A DNA stretch of 64,000 nucleotides from Ruminiclostridium josui JCM 17888 (GCF_000526495.1 NZ_JAGE01000002.1:1-64000), one strand, 5' to 3'. Counted from the first letter of the stretch, positions 26,999 through 36,087 are shown. The notes: a model not told the origin generated them from the sequence alone. Program-made: numbers and translations.

Positions 26999-28063
26999 TT
27001 ATTTTACTATCTGTGTCCAGCCAAAAGTATCTTCAAGTTCACCACTTTGAATTCCAGTGATTGTATCATATACCTGTTGAGCTACAGGTCCTATTTTTCC
27101 ATCATTTACAGTTATAACATTTCCGTTCCAGTTAAATTCACCTATAGGTGAAATAACAGCCGCAGTACCGGTACCAAATGCCTCATCTAATTTTCCTGCT
27201 GCGTGTGCATCATATAGTTCCTGAATTGATATTCTGCTTTCAGTAACTTTTATACCGGATTTTTTCAGCAATTCAATAGTTGACATTCTAGTAATACCTG
27301 GAAGAATTGAGCCTTCAAGGGATGGAGTGATAACTTCTCCGTCTATTTTGAAGAATACATTCATTGTTCCTACTTCTTCTATATACTTCTTCTCAATACC
27401 ATCCAGCCAAAGAACCTGAGTATATCCGGAATGTTTAGCTTCAACCTGTGCTTTGAGACTTGATGCATAGTTGGCAACTGTTTTTGCAAAACCCAGTCCA
27501 CCTTTTACGGCACGTACATAATTGCTTTCAACATATATTTTTACAGGATTCATTCCTTCCTTATAATAAGCTCCAACAGGTGAAAGAATGATTATGAATT
27601 TGTACGTATCAGAAGGTCTTACACCTAAGAATGGATCTGTTGCAATTATAAACGGACGTATGTACAAAGATGTACCTGGTGCATCCGGAATCCAGTCTGA
27701 ATCAACATTAACCAGTTCTTTAATAGCTTGTACACCAAAGTCCTCATCGATTCTAGGTATTACCAGACGTTCGTTTGAAATGTTAACTCTTGCCATATTT
27801 TTATCGGGTCTGAAAAGAAGTATATGGCCGTTTTTGGCTTTGTATGCTTTTAAACCTTCAAATATAGCTTGACCATAATGAAGAACCATTGACGCAGGAT
27901 CCATTTCCAAAGGAGCATATGGAACTATTCTTGGGTCATGCCAACCTTTTCCTTCAGTATAATCCATAATGAACATATGATCTGTAAAATATGTTCCAAA
28001 TCCCAAATTGTTCTGATCAGGTTTCTTTTTGGGATTTGTAGTTTTGGTAATAGAAATATTCAT
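26999..28063 (-). CDS. ilvE: Branched-chain amino acid aminotransferase
   Basis: 354 residues, matching the larger (type II) BCAT family. Landmarks are LHYGQAIFEGLKAY, LYIRPF, the PLP-lysine segment GFAKTVANYASS, EEVGTMN and GTGTAAVISPIG. It transaminates leucine, isoleucine and valine with 2-oxoglutarate. It is monocistronic. The 247-base upstream region has no visible T-box or riboswitch. Confidence 0.93.
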   Translation of the reverse strand: MNISITKTTNPKKKPDQNNLGFGTYFTDHMFIMDYTEGKGWHDPRIVPYAPLEMDPASMVLHYGQAIFEGLKAYKAKNGHILLFRPDKNMARVNISNERLVIPRIDEDFGVQAIKELVNVDSDWIPDAPGTSLYIRPFIIATDPFLGVRPSDTYKFIIILSPVGAYYKEGMNPVKIYVESNYVRAVKGGLGFAKTVANYASSLKAQVEAKHSGYTQVLWLDGIEKKYIEEVGTMNVFFKIDGEVITPSLEGSILPGITRMSTIELLKKSGIKVTESRISIQELYDAHAAGKLDEAFGTGTAAVISPIGEFNWNGNVITVNDGKIGPVAQQVYDTITGIQSGELEDTFGWTQIVK

Positions 28064-28310
28064 TTTCGTATTACTCCCTTCTCTATGATTTAAAATTTGA
28101 TAATTTGTAAGAAAATATCAATCAAATTATGCGGAAATTCTAGATTTATTATGCTACTTTTAAATTGAAAAGTCCATAGAAAATGGGAATTTAGTTAATC
28201 ACATTGCTAAAATACTGTTAATTAGCAGAATTTTATGGTATATTTATACAATAATTCAATATATTATTCATTCCTTTATATCTTTATATAATTATAAAAG
28301 GGGGACATAT

Positions 28311-28829
28311 ATGAAAAATGATAAGATTGGAATGATTACAAGAACTGCGGTTCTTCTTGCTGTTGTAGTAGCGGTGCAGATGGCCGGGAGAAGCCTTCCT
28401 TACAGCAATTTTATAGTCGGCCCGCTAGTAAACATGAGTATTCTGGTAGCTGCAATGACAGCGGGAATTGGAGGTGGGGTAGCAATTGCTATATTATCTC
28501 CGTTTACATCACTTGTTAATAACCACGCTCCACTAGCAACAGCATTACTTTTGTATGCTCCGGCAATATCAGTAGCAAACCTTATACTGGTAATTGTATT
28601 TTACTTTTTGTATAGCAAAAACAAATATGCAGGTATAGTTTTAGGCTCTATTTTAAAGTTTGGATTTTTGTATGGTTCAATTAACTTGTTCCTGAATATA
28701 TTCCAATTTCCAAAGTTTGCTCAAAAACTTTTAGCTATGTTCAGTTGGCCACAACTTGTGACTGCATTGATAGGAGGAATCATTGCAATACCTGTAATTA
28801 CCAGAATAAGTAAGACTATAGGTAAATAG
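28311..28829 (+). CDS. ECF transporter S component-like membrane protein
   Basis: 172 residues with five to six TM helices. GRSLPYSNFIVGPLVN followed by a Gly/Ala-rich helix (MTAGIGGGVAIAILSPF) is typical of small substrate-binding S components of energy-coupling-factor transporters. The substrate cannot be named: no riboswitch or biosynthetic gene is adjacent. A clear AAAGGGGG precedes ATG 28311. Confidence 0.65.
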   Translation: MKNDKIGMITRTAVLLAVVVAVQMAGRSLPYSNFIVGPLVNMSILVAAMTAGIGGGVAIAILSPFTSLVNNHAPLATALLLYAPAISVANLILVIVFYFLYSKNKYAGIVLGSILKFGFLYGSINLFLNIFQFPKFAQKLLAMFSWPQLVTALIGGIIAIPVITRISKTIGK

Positions 28830-28844
28830 AAATCAAATAATTGG

Positions 28845-28888
28845 GCTGTATCTTGAAGAAAAACCACTTCAAGGATACAGCTTTTTTA
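28845..28888 (+). terminator. Terminator after the ECF-S gene
   Basis: GCTGTATCTTGAAG pairs with CTTCAAGGATACAGC around an 8-base loop and is followed by seven T's. Confidence 0.8.
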
Positions 28889-28899
28889 TTTATTACTTT

Positions 28900-28973
28900 A
28901 AATTGGATGGTGGAAAAATATTCAAATTGGATGTTTTTCTCCCATTAATTATGACTTATAATGAAATTGGATG
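28900..28973 (+). promoter_or_regulatory. Three AAATTGGATG boxes upstream of the MocR gene
   Basis: Identical 10-mers at 28900-28909, 28924-28933 and 28964-28973, all in the same orientation, in the intergenic region before the MocR-type regulator. MocR proteins such as GabR and PdxR bind direct repeats upstream of their own or neighbouring genes, so these are candidate operators. Confidence 0.5.
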
Positions 28974-29074
28974 ATACCAATTTACCAACTTACTAATGAT
29001 AACTACAATTCTTGAATTGATTATTTCCAGTTATTTACATAAAATACGTTAATAGTTTTAGGAGGAAGTATAAA

Positions 29075-30595
29075 ATGGATATTCAAATAAACAGAGAATC
29101 AAAGACTCCTATATACTTGCAGATAAAAAAACAGATTGAGCATCAGATTGCTGTTGGTAAGCTGCCTGCAAATTTTATTTTACCAGCTGAAAGGACACTA
29201 AGCATGAAACTTGGTGTAAACAGAAGTACAGTAGTTAAAGCGTATATGGAGCTTAAAGCTGACGGGTTGGTCGAGTCAAAAATAGGCAGTGGAACTGTGG
29301 TTCTTGCTCCACTGACAAAAGATATTGTTCAGGAGAAAATGTACATACCCCCATTGAGGTGGGGACAGTTTGAAAGCAAGAGAGCTGCAAGAGCAGGAGA
29401 GCAGACAATCAATAATATATTGTCAGTATTTGAGAAAGAAAGAATTATCTCCTTTGCATCGGGTATTTCTTCAGAAGACGCCTATGATATTAATCATATG
29501 AAAAAACTGAACATTCAGTTAATAGAAAAATACAGAGAAAAGCTTTTTATGCCTACTCCAGTTGATGGAAGCAATGATTTGAAAACGACAATCAAGGCAT
29601 ACATAAAGGAAAAAGGTATTAATGCCGGGACAAAGCAAATAATGGTTACATCAGGCTCGCAGCAGTCAATTGAGTTTTTTGCGCGGACAATTATAGATTC
29701 AGGTGACGTAATTCTTGTGGAGGAACCTACGTATATAGGTGCCTTACAAGCATTTGAAAGTTATGATGCAAAAATTATAGGAATACCAATGGATGATGAG
29801 GGAATAAGACTGGATATTCTGGAATCCTGTCTTATAAAGTACAGACCTAAATTTATTTACACACAGCCTAATTTTCATAATCCAACGGGAATATCCATGA
29901 GTCTTGAAAGGAGAAAAGGACTTCTGAAGCTAGCATATTATTATAATTTACCCATTCTTGAGGATGATCCTTATGGTGAATTATACTACAGTGACAATCC
30001 ATTACCTTCTTTGAAAAGCATGGACAATAACGGTTATGTAATTTACCTCAGCTCATTTTCAAAAAACATTTCATTTAGTTTAAGAGTAGGTTTTGTTGTG
30101 GCAAGCGAGAATATTATTGCTAAATTTATACAATTTAAACAAATTACAGATATTCAAACAAGTACGCATTCCCAATTTTTTATTAATGAATTTTTAAATG
30201 GTGGATATATGGGGCCTCATTTAGATTATTTGAGAAAAATATATAAGAAGAAAAGAGATTTGATGTTAAATGAACTAAACAAAGGTAATTTGGAAGGTAT
30301 TACAATAACAGTCCCGGATGGAGGATATTTTATATGGCTTAGGCTTCCTGATTATATACGCATGAATGAACTTGTCAAAGCATTGGCTGATAAAGGGGTT
30401 GTGGTGATGCTGGGGGATATATTCTATCCGGGTTATAGTATTGATGGTAACTATATAAGACTTAACTTTTCCTATCCTAGCGAAAAGGACATTAAAGAGG
30501 GCATTTCTATTTTAAATAATTGTATTAAGCAGTATTCGGCAGGTAGTTTTAAAAAGAAATATGAATTTGAAGCGGAAGTTAATCCGTTTTTATAA
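29075..30595 (+). CDS. MocR-type GntR regulator fused to an aminotransferase domain
   Basis: 506 residues. Residues about 1-75 are a GntR winged helix (TPIYLQIKKQIEHQIAVGKLP, LPAERTLSMKLGVNRSTVVKAY). Residues about 120-490 form a fold-type I aminotransferase domain with the PLP-lysine in YLSSFSKNISFSLRVGF and the NFHNPTG and DDPYGELYY motifs. Such proteins usually sense a PLP adduct of their ligand. The next gene, 28 bases on, is a free-standing aminotransferase of the same subfamily and a likely target. The ligand is unknown. Confidence 0.88.
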   Translation: MDIQINRESKTPIYLQIKKQIEHQIAVGKLPANFILPAERTLSMKLGVNRSTVVKAYMELKADGLVESKIGSGTVVLAPLTKDIVQEKMYIPPLRWGQFESKRAARAGEQTINNILSVFEKERIISFASGISSEDAYDINHMKKLNIQLIEKYREKLFMPTPVDGSNDLKTTIKAYIKEKGINAGTKQIMVTSGSQQSIEFFARTIIDSGDVILVEEPTYIGALQAFESYDAKIIGIPMDDEGIRLDILESCLIKYRPKFIYTQPNFHNPTGISMSLERRKGLLKLAYYYNLPILEDDPYGELYYSDNPLPSLKSMDNNGYVIYLSSFSKNISFSLRVGFVVASENIIAKFIQFKQITDIQTSTHSQFFINEFLNGGYMGPHLDYLRKIYKKKRDLMLNELNKGNLEGITITVPDGGYFIWLRLPDYIRMNELVKALADKGVVVMLGDIFYPGYSIDGNYIRLNFSYPSEKDIKEGISILNNCIKQYSAGSFKKKYEFEAEVNPFL

Positions 30596-30622
30596 AATTT
30601 TTGCTATAGAGGAGGGGATACA

Positions 30623-31813
30623 ATGCTAAATGATACATTTGCAAGAAGAGTTCGTACTCTTAAGTCATCCGAAGTAAGAGAGCTTCTAAAATTGACAGAT
30701 TCCCAGGATATAATATCCTTTGGGGGCGGTCTTCCTGCTGAGGAAACCTTTCCTGTTGAAGAAATGAAAATACTTTGCCATGAGGTATTATCAGAAAATG
30801 GAGCTAAAACAATGCAATATGGGGTATCCGAAGGATATAATGAACTACATAAAATTATTGCAGAGCTTATGGGCGAAAAAGGGATTAGTGTCGAAGTTGA
30901 TGATATTCTGATAACATCAGGCTCACAGCAGGGGTTAGACCTTACAGCTAAGGTTTTTCTGGATGAGGGAGATATTGTTCTATGCGAGAGTCCTACTTAT
31001 CTTTCTGCTATTAATGCTTTTAACCCCTTTTATCCTAGATATGTGGAAATTGAAATGGATGAAGAAGGTTTAATCATTGAGGACTTAAAGAAGAAGTTAG
31101 ATGAAAATAAAAATATAAAATTCTTGTATACTGTACCTGACTACCAAAATCCTACAGGAAGAAGAATGAGTATGGAGCGTCGCAGAGCTCTTATTGATGT
31201 TGCCAATATGTATGACTTAATTATAATTGAGGACAATCCATATAGTGAACTTTGCTTTGATGGAAATAACTATCCTCCTCTGAAAAGCTTTGATACTGAA
31301 GGAAGAGTAGTATACCTGAGCACTTTTTCTAAAACAGTTTGTCCCGGTTTCAGAGTTGGTTGGGTAAGTGCATCCAAAGAAATATTAAAAAAATATATTC
31401 TTCTAAAGCAGGGGACGGACCTGCATACCAATTTTTTTACTCAAATGCTTATTGCTCGTTATATAGAAAAATATGATATTAAAGCTCATATTAAAGATAA
31501 TATTCTAATTTATAAAAAGCGAAAAGATACAATGCTAGATTCAATAAAGAAATATTTTCCAGATGAAATATCCTATACTAACCCTCAGGGTGGGATGTTT
31601 TTGTGGGTTACTTTACCACAAAGAATGTCAAGTAGAGAGCTTTTAATTAAATCAATGAAAAGGGGAGTGGCATTCGTACAAGGGAGTGCTTTTTATCCGG
31701 GAGGAGGACACGAAAATACAATGAGACTTAACTTTTCTGGACTTTCAGAGGACAAAATAATTAAGGGCGTTAAAATATTGGGAGAACTTCTTACAGAGGA
31801 ACTAAAAAAATAA
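30623..31813 (+). CDS. PLP-dependent class I/II aminotransferase
   Basis: 396 residues, complete. PLP-binding motifs: TSGSQQGLDL, PDYQNPTGRRMS, EDNPYSEL and the Schiff-base lysine in YLSTFSKTVCPGFRVGW. It belongs to the subfamily that includes 2-aminoadipate and valine-pyruvate aminotransferases; the substrate cannot be decided here. GAGGAGGGG precedes ATG 30623. It is closely similar in layout to the catalytic half of the upstream MocR protein, suggesting common origin. Confidence 0.85.
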   Translation: MLNDTFARRVRTLKSSEVRELLKLTDSQDIISFGGGLPAEETFPVEEMKILCHEVLSENGAKTMQYGVSEGYNELHKIIAELMGEKGISVEVDDILITSGSQQGLDLTAKVFLDEGDIVLCESPTYLSAINAFNPFYPRYVEIEMDEEGLIIEDLKKKLDENKNIKFLYTVPDYQNPTGRRMSMERRRALIDVANMYDLIIIEDNPYSELCFDGNNYPPLKSFDTEGRVVYLSTFSKTVCPGFRVGWVSASKEILKKYILLKQGTDLHTNFFTQMLIARYIEKYDIKAHIKDNILIYKKRKDTMLDSIKKYFPDEISYTNPQGGMFLWVTLPQRMSSRELLIKSMKRGVAFVQGSAFYPGGGHENTMRLNFSGLSEDKIIKGVKILGELLTEELKK

Positions 31814-31859
31814 TAGTTTCATACCATATAGTAAACCACCAAAATTGTTGAGGTATATT

Positions 31860-33011
31860 ATGATTTATCTAGATAACGCTGCTACTTCCTATCCAAAACC
31901 TGAATCTGTATATATTGAAATGGATAAATGTCTGAGAACCTACTGCGCAAATCCAGGTAGAGGTAGTCATGCAATGTCTGTTGCCAGTGCTGTAGCTGTG
32001 ACTACAACACGTGAACGTATTGCAAAGTTGCTAAAAATAGAGGATAGCCTGAATATAAGTTTTACAAAAAATGCAACAGAGGCTTTGAATATAGCAATCT
32101 GTGGAAGCCTTTCACCTGGAGATCATGTTATTACCACCTGTATGGAGCATAATTCAGTAGTAAGGCCACTAAAGACACTTGAAAAATACAATGGAGTAAA
32201 ACTTTCCATTGTGAGCGCTGACAGTTTTGGACGTGTTGATCCTCAAGATATAAGAAAAAGTATAAATAAAAGAACGAAATTAATTGTATGTACACTTTCC
32301 TCAAATGTTAATGGTATTATTATGCCTGTAGAAGAGATTGGGAAAATAGCACAGAATAACGGAATAATGTATCTGATAGATGCATCGCAGGGATTGGGTA
32401 GTGTAGAACTTGATGTAAACCGGGTTCATGCTGATATGGTTGCATTTCCTGGACATAAAGGACTTCTTGGCCCTCAGGGTACAGGCGGATTATATGTATC
32501 ACCTCAAATAAAGCTTAGGCCACTAATGAGAGGTGGTACCGGAAGTAGGTCTGAATTGCTGTACCAACCTGAAATAATGCCAGACAAACTTGAGAGCGGA
32601 ACTCTTAATACACCTGGTATAGCAGGACTTGGGGCAGGATTAGAGTTTATTCTAAAAAATGGTATTGATAAAATTCGTAAAAAAAAGGATGAACTGACTG
32701 TCAGACTTTTTGATGGAATAAGCCGTATTAATAATATAAAGATGTTTAGCCCTGAAAATATGGAAGAAAACAGTGGAATAGTGGCTTTTAACATTAATGG
32801 AGTGGATTCTACAGAAGTATGCTATCAGCTTGACAAGCAGTACAAAATAGAATGCAGGGCGGGACTACATTGTGCTCCGTTGGCACATTCACATTTTAAA
32901 ACAATAAAATCCGGAATTGTGAGATTAAGTGTAGGTTGTTTTAATACAAATGATGAAGTTGACTTTGCAATACAATCAATTAATTTGATAGCTAAAGGGT
33001 ACAAAAATTAA
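31860..33011 (+). CDS. Cysteine desulfurase-family protein
   Basis: 383 residues from ATG 31860 (GAGGT five bases ahead); in-frame upstream TTG codons are less likely. Fold-type I PLP enzyme: MIYLDNAATSYPKP, CMEHNSVVRPL, DASQGLGS, PLP-lysine in FPGHKGLLGPQGTGG and the catalytic cysteine region CRAGLHCAPLAH. This group (CsdA/SufS-like) lacks an adjacent scaffold gene, so the sulfur acceptor is unknown. It follows the aminotransferase by 46 bases and may share its transcript. Confidence 0.85.
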   Translation: MIYLDNAATSYPKPESVYIEMDKCLRTYCANPGRGSHAMSVASAVAVTTTRERIAKLLKIEDSLNISFTKNATEALNIAICGSLSPGDHVITTCMEHNSVVRPLKTLEKYNGVKLSIVSADSFGRVDPQDIRKSINKRTKLIVCTLSSNVNGIIMPVEEIGKIAQNNGIMYLIDASQGLGSVELDVNRVHADMVAFPGHKGLLGPQGTGGLYVSPQIKLRPLMRGGTGSRSELLYQPEIMPDKLESGTLNTPGIAGLGAGLEFILKNGIDKIRKKKDELTVRLFDGISRINNIKMFSPENMEENSGIVAFNINGVDSTEVCYQLDKQYKIECRAGLHCAPLAHSHFKTIKSGIVRLSVGCFNTNDEVDFAIQSINLIAKGYKN

Positions 33012-33133
33012 TGTAATTGATTCAAATATTAAAAAAATTAATAATTGAATCAAAATAATTAATTTTTTTTATAGACAAGAGAATACATATAGTGTATAAT
33101 TTACCTATAATAAAAACGGAGGGATAGAAGTAT

Positions 33134-33304
33134 ATGGACGACAAAACTAAAAGAATAATAACTATAATAGTAGCCATATTTTTACTGATAACGGTAATTA
33201 GCATAGTAGGGTTTATCCTTAAAAAATTAATACCATTAGCAATCCTTGTTATTGCTGGATATATAGTTTACAGATTATTTACTAAAAAGGGTAAACTTTA
33301 TTAA
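33134..33304 (+). CDS. 56-residue membrane protein
   Basis: ATG 33134 follows ACGGAGGGATAG. The peptide has a short charged start (MDDKTKRI), two adjacent hydrophobic segments (about 8-28 and 33-48) and a basic end (RLFTKKGKLY), so it is probably a small two-pass or hairpin membrane protein. A TATAAT-like -10 lies upstream. Function unknown. Confidence 0.55.
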   Translation: MDDKTKRIITIIVAIFLLITVISIVGFILKKLIPLAILVIAGYIVYRLFTKKGKLY

Positions 33305-33420
33305 CCTTGTGTATTTTAAACAGAATACTCCCAAACTGTAGCCTTGTTTTATAAGAGGCTATTTTTTTGCTTTAAAATGCCGATATATTATATGGGATAT
33401 TATGGATAGGTAGGTTTAAA

Positions 33421-33558
33421 ATGATACATAAGGTTTTGAGAGTTTATCCCGTTACTAATGTACGCAGAAATAAATACAGGACATTTTATAATGCTAAAAC
33501 AAAGCGTAAGAGAACAGCTAATTTTAAAGTCACGTTAAAATTAGTTATGAAGAAGTAA
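33421..33558 (+). CDS. 45-residue highly basic peptide
   Basis: ATG 33421 follows GGATAGGTAGG. The product contains about fifteen Lys and Arg residues (RRNKYRTFYNAKTKRKRTANF region) and no hydrophobic segment; a nucleic-acid-binding role is plausible but unproven. It stands alone between two other small genes. Confidence 0.4.
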   Translation: MIHKVLRVYPVTNVRRNKYRTFYNAKTKRKRTANFKVTLKLVMKK

Positions 33559-33639
33559 GGTTTTATCAATTACATTTATTTCCATTACAATTATTACCCT
33601 TTTTGTGATATACTAATATTTTGTAGGAAACGAGAAGGG

Positions 33640-33885
33640 ATGAATAATATGGTAGAATTTTGTAAGTGTGGGTCAATGATTATTAATGGAAGTTGTAGTA
33701 ACAAACATTGTAGTACAAATTTAGGCAAGCTTTTACAAGCAAAGGCCAAAAGAACAGGTAGTGCTAAAGCTGTAAAAGCTGCTGCTATGATAAATAAAAA
33801 TACAGCACCAAAGATTACTAGAACACCAAAGGCCTCGAAATGTATAACGTATCATATAAGTGAATTACAGACAAAAGAAGACTAG
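33640..33885 (+). CDS. Small Cys-rich zinc-ribbon-like protein
   Basis: 81 residues (perhaps 78, from ATG 33649). The N-terminus carries CKCGSMIINGSCSNKHC, five cysteines with zinc-knuckle spacing, followed by an Ala/Lys-rich basic tail. Upstream is GAGAAGGG. The stop codon lies inside the strong terminator at 33882-33926. Function unknown. Confidence 0.55.
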   Translation: MNNMVEFCKCGSMIINGSCSNKHCSTNLGKLLQAKAKRTGSAKAVKAAAMINKNTAPKITRTPKASKCITYHISELQTKED

Positions 33886-33926
33886 AAAAACACCGGATTG
33901 CTATATGCATTCCGGTGTTTTTCTAG
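33882..33926. terminator. 16-bp perfect inverted repeat terminator
   Basis: CTAGAAAAACACCGGA (33882-33897) and its exact complement 33911-33926 around a 13-base loop; T-rich on the plus strand. It marks the end of the small-gene cluster. Confidence 0.8.
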
Positions 33927-34056
33927 TATGGAAATAATAATTTTTTTAAAATGAATATTTAAATATTTAGAAGTAAGTAAAAATAAGCGGCTGTTGCACA
34001 ATGAATAAATTTATTCACTGGGTAGCAGTCCCCTTTTTGTCCCTAAAATAGTAAAA

Positions 34057-34078
34057 TGCGGGTCCCGTAGGGCCCGCA
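34057..34078 (+). promoter_or_regulatory. GC-rich hairpin before the IS1182 transposase
   Basis: GCGGGTCCCGTAGGGCCCGC folds on itself. In insertion sequences such hairpins commonly block incoming transcription or translation and so limit transposase synthesis. Confidence 0.4.
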
Positions 34079-34098
34079 AGTGTTGTATAATTTAATTT

Positions 34099-35700
34099 GT
34101 GAAAAAACTTATGCAACATAAAAATTATACCGAATTTAACGGATACTATCAATTAGTTTTACCTTTAAATTTGGAGATGTTAATACCTGAAGATGATTCT
34201 GTCAGACTGCTAAGCCAAATATTGGAGGGATTGAATTACACAAAGTTGTATAAGGCTTACTCTTCTACTGGAAGAAAACCGGCAGTTGACCCAAAGACCA
34301 TGTTTAAGGTAATAACATATGCAAACTCAAATAACATATACTCAAGTAGAAAAATTGAAACTGCATGTAAAAGAGATATTAATTTCATGTGGTTGCTCCA
34401 AGGGGAATCAAAGCCAGATCACTCAACTATAGCCAGATTCCGTAAGGATTATCTTCCAGAGGCAATAGAAGACCTATTCTATCAAATGGTACAGCACCTG
34501 CATTCTATCGGGGAAGTTAAATTTGAAAACCTTTTTGTGGATGGTACTAAAATTGAGGTAAATGCAAACCGCTATACCTTTGTATGGAAGAAAGTAGTCA
34601 ATAAAAACGAAGCAAAGATGTTTGAGAAAATAAAAGCTTGCTTAGAGGATATAAACCAGTCATATTTGACTAACTTTTCAGTATCAAAAGATAGCATATT
34701 GGCGGATTTAGAGCAAGTTCTTGAATATTTAAAGGACAAGCAAAAAGAAGATAACATAGAATTTGTTCATGGAATCGGAAAACGTAAAACTCAATTACAA
34801 AGATTCACAGAGCAGTTCAAGGAATTTAAAGAACGTCAGGAAAAATACAATGCCCATAACCAGCTGTTCGAGGGGAGAAACAGTTATTCCAAAACGGATA
34901 CTGATGCAACATTCATGCATATGAAAGATGACCACATGCGTAATGCTCAGCTAAAACCTGCCTACAATGTTCAGATTGGAGTTGAAAGCGAGTATGTTAC
35001 TGGCATTGGAATTTTTCAGGATAGGAATGACATTGCTACACTAATCCCATTTCTAAAAAGTATGGAATCAAACTTAGGCAGATGTTATGAAAACGTAATT
35101 GCAGACTCTGGCTATGAGAGAGAAGAAAACTATCTGTATTTGGAAGAAAAGCATCAGAAAAGCTATATAAAACCTCAAACATACGAGATATGGAAGAAGA
35201 AAAGCTTCAAGAAAGATATCAGCAAGCGTGAAAATATGCATTATGATGAAGAGAAAGATGAGTATACGTGCCATAATGGAAAACAATTAAAAATGTCAGG
35301 AACAACTCATAGAAAATCAGCAACAGGATATCGTTCCGAGATTAGCATATATGAATGTGAAGATTGCAGTAATTGCCCCTATAAGTCTAAGTGTACAAAA
35401 GCCCAAGGAAATCGCAAAATGCAGGTATCTAAGACATTTGTAAAAAAGAGACAAAAATCTTATGAAAACATCTTGACGGAGAAAGGCATTCTTCTAAGGG
35501 TAAATCGTTCCATCCAAGTTGAAGGAGCCTTTGGAGTTCTAAAAAGTGATTACAATTTCAGCCGTTTTTTAACACGAGGGAAAAACAGTGTTAAAACCGA
35601 ATTTATCCTGCTGTGTTTTGGCTATAACATAAACAAATTACACTCCAAAATTCAAAATGACCGATGTGGAAAAGAACTTCATGAAGTAAAAGCCTGCTAA
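34099..35700 (+). CDS. IS1182-family DDE transposase
   Basis: 533 residues from GTG 34099 (an in-frame ATG follows at 34111). The N-terminus has the DUF772 block (LEMLIPEDDSVRLL, GRKPAVDPKTMFKVI), then LFVDGTKIEVNANR with the first catalytic Asp and VIADSGYEREEN with the second; VEGAFGVLKSDYNF supplies the Glu. A Cys cluster (CEDCSNCPYKSKC) lies near residue 420. The frame is intact, so the element may be active. Confidence 0.93.
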   Translation: MKKLMQHKNYTEFNGYYQLVLPLNLEMLIPEDDSVRLLSQILEGLNYTKLYKAYSSTGRKPAVDPKTMFKVITYANSNNIYSSRKIETACKRDINFMWLLQGESKPDHSTIARFRKDYLPEAIEDLFYQMVQHLHSIGEVKFENLFVDGTKIEVNANRYTFVWKKVVNKNEAKMFEKIKACLEDINQSYLTNFSVSKDSILADLEQVLEYLKDKQKEDNIEFVHGIGKRKTQLQRFTEQFKEFKERQEKYNAHNQLFEGRNSYSKTDTDATFMHMKDDHMRNAQLKPAYNVQIGVESEYVTGIGIFQDRNDIATLIPFLKSMESNLGRCYENVIADSGYEREENYLYLEEKHQKSYIKPQTYEIWKKKSFKKDISKRENMHYDEEKDEYTCHNGKQLKMSGTTHRKSATGYRSEISIYECEDCSNCPYKSKCTKAQGNRKMQVSKTFVKKRQKSYENILTEKGILLRVNRSIQVEGAFGVLKSDYNFSRFLTRGKNSVKTEFILLCFGYNINKLHSKIQNDRCGKELHEVKAC

Positions 35701-35866
35701 AATTCCAACGAAATCTAATAGGCCTATTAAAGTGCGCTCAAATTCCACAAAATAGGGAATTAACTACAGAGTAATCAACAATTTAACAACAAAAAATATT
35801 GGAGCAAAAGAAGGGAGCATCGCTGACTACTTTTTAAGTAGTTTTGCGACACTCCCTTATTTACTA

Positions 35867-35913
35867 TGGTCGGAATGACGTGACTTGAACACGCGACCTC
35901 TTGCACCCCAAGC
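35867..35913 (-). tRNA. 3' half of a tRNA-Pro(GGG)-like gene: prophage attachment site
   Basis: Read on the minus strand, this is the 3' part of a tRNA: the loop TTGGGGT with the anticodon stem strand GCAAG, variable loop AGGTC, a T arm GCGTG-TTCAAGT-CACGT, acceptor strand CATTCCG, then ACCA. The 5' half is absent; sequence upstream (35914 on) does not fold into D or acceptor arms. The integrase gene begins 175 bases away. This is the displaced end of a tRNA target, so an intact tRNA is expected at the far prophage junction, outside the window. Confidence 0.8.
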
Positions 35914-35982
35914 ATTAAACCTTCTTTTATCCAAGTTTAATAAATTTTAATAAACCTTTAAAAATCAATATATACATAGGCG

Positions 35983-35998
35983 TGTAACAATAGTTACC
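35983..35998. promoter_or_regulatory. Operator-like palindrome near the attachment site
   Basis: TGTAACAATAGTTACC matches the operator at 37653-37668 in 15 of 16 bases. Its place between the integrase 3' end and the att site is unusual for a repressor site and may link repression to excision. Confidence 0.55.
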
Positions 35999-36030
35999 TC
36001 CCAATAAATGGAAAATACATCGGTGAAATT

Positions 36031-36070
36031 TGTAAGTAATTTATAAGTTTATAAGTTATTTATAAGTAAA
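36031..36070. repeat. TATAAGT repeats, candidate integrase arm sites
   Basis: Three copies of TATAAGT at 36042-36048, 36050-36056 and 36061-36067 plus a related GTAAGT, about 120 bases from the tRNA core. Tyrosine integrases bind such short direct repeats flanking the core. AT richness lowers confidence. Confidence 0.35.
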
Positions 36071-36087
36071 AAAATAAGCCTTTCGGC

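Larger units (their letters stand above)
33987..35858 (+). mobile_element. IS1182-family insertion sequence
   Basis: A single-gene element. The ends are imperfect inverted repeats: the left end reads GGCTGTTGCACAATGAA, and the reverse complement of the right end reads GGGAGTGTCGCAAAACTAC. Each end also has a local palindrome (GAATAAATTTATTC on the left, ACTACTTTTTAAGTAGT on the right), as often seen in IS1182. A GC-rich hairpin at 34057-34078 lies just before the transposase start. Exact ends and a target duplication were not resolved. The right end is within 10 bases of the tRNA fragment at 35867. Confidence 0.7.

Noticed and set aside
28064-28310. T-box or riboswitch between ilvE and the ECF-S gene
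   Set aside because: Neither the conserved T-box antiterminator sequence nor any riboswitch core is visible on either strand.
22001-33204. Long minus-strand frames inside recG, rsmD, coaD, ilvE and downstream of the desulfurase gene
   Set aside because: They lie antisense to well-supported genes, lack ribosome binding sites and show no family motifs. The one at 33022-33204 overlaps the better-supported 56-residue gene on the plus strand.
35867-35913. Intact tRNA gene
   Set aside because: Only the anticodon loop, T arm and 3' acceptor strand are present; no D arm or 5' acceptor strand lies upstream on the minus strand.
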